Part shown: positions 60,943-64,000 of the stretch, piece after piece
Layout of the letters: each line of letters begins with the position of its first letter
Numbering within the stretch: position 1 is the first letter of the stretch
From: Rubrivivax sp.
GTDB taxonomy: Bacteria; Pseudomonadota; Gammaproteobacteria; Burkholderiales; Burkholderiaceae_C
DNA: 64,000 bases
Assembly: GCA_027490215.1 (NCBI GenBank)
Contig: JAIXYO010000046.1
Span: 124,001-188,000, forward strand
Reading direction: 5' to 3'
The notes under the pieces: model-generated
The model's input: only the letters and a program-made list of their open reading frames with translations
Database searches by the model: none
Told to the model about the DNA's origin: nothing
Program-made: the position numbers and the translations under genes

Positions 60943-61833
60943 ATGAATCGCATCGGTTTCTATGTCGTCGGCGCACTGGTCGCGCTGCTCGTCGCGTTCT
61001 CTACGCTGTTCATCGTCGATCAACGGCAGTATGCGGTGATCTACGCGCTCGGCGAAATCAAGGAGGTCGTCACCGAGCCCGGGTTGAAATTCAAGCTACC
61101 ACCGCCGTTCCAGAACGTGGTCTTCCTCGATCGGCGCACACAGACGCTTGACAGCCCGGAGACGCGACCGATCTTCACCGCCGAGAAGAAGAGCCTGGTG
61201 ATTGACTGGCTGGTCAAGTGGCGTGTCACCGATGCACGCCAATTCATCCGTAACAACGGCGTCGACATGCGCAATGTCGAAAGCCGCCTGAGCCCGATCG
61301 TGCAGGCTGCGTTCAATGAAGAAGTGACCAAGCGCACCGTTCAGGCAATGCTCGCCACCGACCGTGACCGCGTGATGCAGGGCGTGCGCACCCGGCTGAC
61401 CGACGAAGCCAAGTCCTTCGGCATAGAAATCGTCGACGTGCGCATCAAGCGCGTCGATTTCTCCGCCAACATCACTGATTCGGTCTACCGCCGGATGGAA
61501 TCCGAGCGCAAGCGCGTCGCCAACGAACTGCGATCAACCGGTGCTGCAGAGGCCGAGAAGATTCGTGCGGATGCTGACCGCCAGCGCGAGGTGATCGTCG
61601 CCGAAGCCTACCGCGATGCGCAGAAGGTGAAAGGCGAGGGCGATGCAAGGGCGTCGACGCTGTACGCCGATGCCTTTGGCCGCGATCCGCAATTCGCACA
61701 GTTCTACCGAAGCCTTGAAGCCTATCGAACCAGCTTCCGCAACAAGAACGACGTGATGGTTCTGGATCCGTCGAGTGAGTTCTTCGATGCGATGCGCGGG
61801 AACAACGGGAGCGCCCCGTCCGTCAAGAAGTGA
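60943..61833 (+). CDS. hflC: HflC, membrane protease modulator (SPFH protein)
   Basis: Partner of HflK in the FtsH-associated complex. The 296 residues begin with a membrane helix (about 5-23, GFYVVGALVALLVAFSTLFI) and continue with the SPFH domain: VDQRQYAVIYALGEIKEVVT, FTAEKKSLVIDWLVKWRVTD and VDVRIKRVDFSANITDSVYR, then a coiled region with ADRQREVIVAEAYRDAQKVK. The product faces the periplasm. Its stop overlaps DUF2065 by 4 bases. Confidence 0.97.
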   Translation: MNRIGFYVVGALVALLVAFSTLFIVDQRQYAVIYALGEIKEVVTEPGLKFKLPPPFQNVVFLDRRTQTLDSPETRPIFTAEKKSLVIDWLVKWRVTDARQFIRNNGVDMRNVESRLSPIVQAAFNEEVTKRTVQAMLATDRDRVMQGVRTRLTDEAKSFGIEIVDVRIKRVDFSANITDSVYRRMESERKRVANELRSTGAAEAEKIRADADRQREVIVAEAYRDAQKVKGEGDARASTLYADAFGRDPQFAQFYRSLEAYRTSFRNKNDVMVLDPSSEFFDAMRGNNGSAPSVKK

Positions 61834-62036
61834 GCGGCGCCGGAGATCCCTGGGATGCGCTGCTGCTGGCGTTTGGCTTGATGCTGGTGTTGGAAGGGCT
61901 GCTGCCCTTCCTGAGTCCACCGCAATGGCGGGCCTTGTTTGCACAGGCCGCGAAGCTCACCGATGGGCAACTGCGGTTTCTTGGCCTGACGGCCCTGATC
62001 GTCGGTTGCGCCATCCTGCTGTTCGCCTTCGATTGA
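61830..62036 (+). CDS. DUF2065 small membrane protein
   Basis: A 68-residue protein starting at a GTG (GTGA overlap with hflC). Two membrane segments are seen: about residues 7-28 (PWDALLLAFGLMLVLEGLLP) and 50-67 (FLGLTALIVGCAILLFAFD). A short cytoplasmic loop with a basic stretch joins them. The family is conserved next to hflC in betaproteobacteria and is of unknown function; location suggests a link with the HflKC complex. Confidence 0.9.
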   Translation: MSGAGDPWDALLLAFGLMLVLEGLLPFLSPPQWRALFAQAAKLTDGQLRFLGLTALIVGCAILLFAFD

Positions 62037-62118
62037 GCTGAGTCCGAGGACTACTTTCGGGCTGTCGGCTCCAAGTGCCCCGCCTACAATCCTCGTTTTA
62101 ACAGGGTGGTGCATTGAC

Positions 62119-63285
62119 ATGGTGTCTGCTTGGCTGCTGCCGGAGCACATCGCTGACGTTCTGCCTGCACAGGCACGGCAGGTGGAGCGCATGCGCAGAA
62201 CCCTGCTTGATGTGGCCGGCAGTTATGGTTACGAATTGGTGATCCCGCCACTGGTGGAGCACCTGGAGTCGCTGTTGAGCGGCACGGGTCGCGAGCTCGA
62301 TCTGCGCACGTTCAAACTGGTCGATCAGCTCAGCGGTCGCACCGTCGGCATGCGTGCCGACAGCACGCCGCAAGTGGCCCGAATCGATGCGCATCTGCTC
62401 AATCGCGAGGGCGTCACGCGCTTGTGCTATTGCGGACCGTTGCTGCACACCTTGCCTTCAGGCTTGCATGGCACCCGCGAACCCCTGCAGTTTGGTGCAG
62501 AAATCTTCGGGCATTCAGGCCTGGAGGCCGACCTGGAGGTCATTGATCTCGCCCTCGATTGCGCGAAGGCTGTTGGCCTGCAGTCACCCACACTTGATAT
62601 GAGCGATGCCCGCATCGTCCGCGGGTTGCTCGCTGGCGCTGCGATTGATTCCGAGCATATTCATGCGGTGGTCGACGCGCTGGCAGCCAAGGACGGCGCC
62701 GAATTGGGTCGCCTGAGCAGCGGCCTGTCGTCAGAGGTGCGTGCCGGCTTGCAGTGCCTGCTGCGCCTGTATGGCAACGACGAAGTGCTGACCTCGGCCG
62801 AGGCCCAGTTGCCAAAGCGTGCAGCGATCACCGAGGCGTTGCGTGATCTGCGATTGCTGGGACGTCATGTCCAGGCGGCCTATCCCGACGTACAGGTTGG
62901 CTATGACCTGGCCGATGTGGGGGGCTACGCGTACTACAGCGGCGCGCGCTTTGCGCTCTATGCGCCGGGTTCGTGCGATGCGCTGCTTCGTGGCGGGCGT
63001 TACGACGAAGTGGGGGCGGTGTTTGGCCGCAGCCGCCCGGCGGTTGGATTCAGTGTGGTCGACCTGAAGGAACTCGCCGAGCAGGCCCCTGTGGGTCGGT
63101 CGCCTGCTGCGATACGTGCGCCGTGGTCAGAGGACTCTTCCTTGCGCGATGCTGTTCGGCGACTGCGACAGCAAGGTGAGTCGGTCATCTGCTTGCTGTC
63201 GGGCCACGACATGGAAGGTGAGGGCTTTGACTGCGACCGGGAGCTGGTTTCGCAAGGTGGCGATTGGGTCGTGCGGACCTTATGA
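62119..63285 (+). CDS. hisZ: ATP phosphoribosyltransferase regulatory subunit HisZ
   Basis: Histidyl-tRNA synthetase-like protein that binds and activates the short HisG in histidine synthesis. The 388 residues have the synthetase fold with motif 2 FKLVDQLSGRTVGMRADSTP (about 74-93) and motif 3 LLRGGRYDEVGAVFGRSRPA (about 292-311), but lack the anticodon-binding domain and tRNA-charging signatures seen in HisS, which is in the same window. A TACAAT (62088-62093) could be a -10 box. hisG is not in the window; purA follows. Confidence 0.94.
   Translation: MVSAWLLPEHIADVLPAQARQVERMRRTLLDVAGSYGYELVIPPLVEHLESLLSGTGRELDLRTFKLVDQLSGRTVGMRADSTPQVARIDAHLLNREGVTRLCYCGPLLHTLPSGLHGTREPLQFGAEIFGHSGLEADLEVIDLALDCAKAVGLQSPTLDMSDARIVRGLLAGAAIDSEHIHAVVDALAAKDGAELGRLSSGLSSEVRAGLQCLLRLYGNDEVLTSAEAQLPKRAAITEALRDLRLLGRHVQAAYPDVQVGYDLADVGGYAYYSGARFALYAPGSCDALLRGGRYDEVGAVFGRSRPAVGFSVVDLKELAEQAPVGRSPAAIRAPWSEDSSLRDAVRRLRQQGESVICLLSGHDMEGEGFDCDRELVSQGGDWVVRTL

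Positions 63286-64000
<715 letters not shown>

Overview
This window is a chromosomal segment of a high-G+C betaproteobacterium, most likely of the order Burkholderiales. The evidence is gene order rather than any single gene: tRNA-Leu/tig/clpP/clpX/lon; sucA/sucB/lpd/zapE; scpB/rluB/ndk/rlmN/pilW/rodZ/ispG/hisS/yfgM-like/bamB/der/hfq/hflX/hflK/hflC/DUF2065/hisZ/purA; and an ECF sigma/DUF3619/DUF3106/RDD cluster next to ilvIHC. The genus cannot be named from the sequence alone. There is no insertion sequence, prophage, CRISPR array or rRNA operon. Genes are tightly packed, with many 4-base stop/start overlaps, and no gene-free gap exceeds about 255 bases.

Layout. 1-4.9 kb: end of an M16 peptidase, a FemAB/GNAT-like acyltransferase, glutamine-dependent NAD synthetase, a P-II protein, diacylglycerol kinase. 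4.3-6.7 kb (minus strand): ECF sigma factor, DUF3619 membrane protein, DUF3106 exported protein and RDD membrane protein, running on into dgkA. 7-13.2 kb: branched-chain amino acid genes ilvI, ilvH, ilvC, then pssA, then leuA preceded by a leucine-rich leader peptide and attenuator. 13.3-21.9 kb: a PBP7-type endopeptidase; a small divergent locus (ATP-grasp-like protein, 59-residue peptide, HExxH peptide-modification protein) that looks like a RiPP biosynthesis locus; an IclR regulator; a TIGR03790 protein; and hpnCDE for squalene. 22-28.5 kb: trigger factor and ATP-dependent protease genes with four tRNA genes. 28.6-33.1 kb: etfBA, an acyl-CoA dehydrogenase and an NMO-like flavoprotein. 33.3-40.9 kb: the 2-oxoglutarate dehydrogenase complex (with a structured sucA leader), zapE and a secreted coiled-coil protein. 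41-46 kb: PP2C phosphatase, DinG/YoaA helicase, bamD, rluD. 46-64 kb: the long conserved housekeeping run from scpB to purA, which leaves the window.

How the genes fit together. Most of the window is core metabolism and information processing: branched-chain amino acid synthesis, phospholipid synthesis, protein quality control, the TCA cycle with its lipoamide dehydrogenase, electron transfer from acyl-CoA oxidation, ribosome and tRNA maturation, outer-membrane assembly (BamB, BamD), type IV pilus assembly and cell shape.

The most unusual part is 14.35-16.6 kb, where a small Gly/Lys-rich peptide with a strong ribosome-binding site sits 15 bases upstream of an HExxH putative peptide hydroxylase and is divergent from an ATP-grasp-like enzyme. 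This is inferred, not proven, to make a modified peptide. Regulatory RNA candidates are the leuA attenuator, the sucA leader and a long hairpin between ilvI and ilvH. The ECF sigma cluster is a second system whose signal and targets are unknown.
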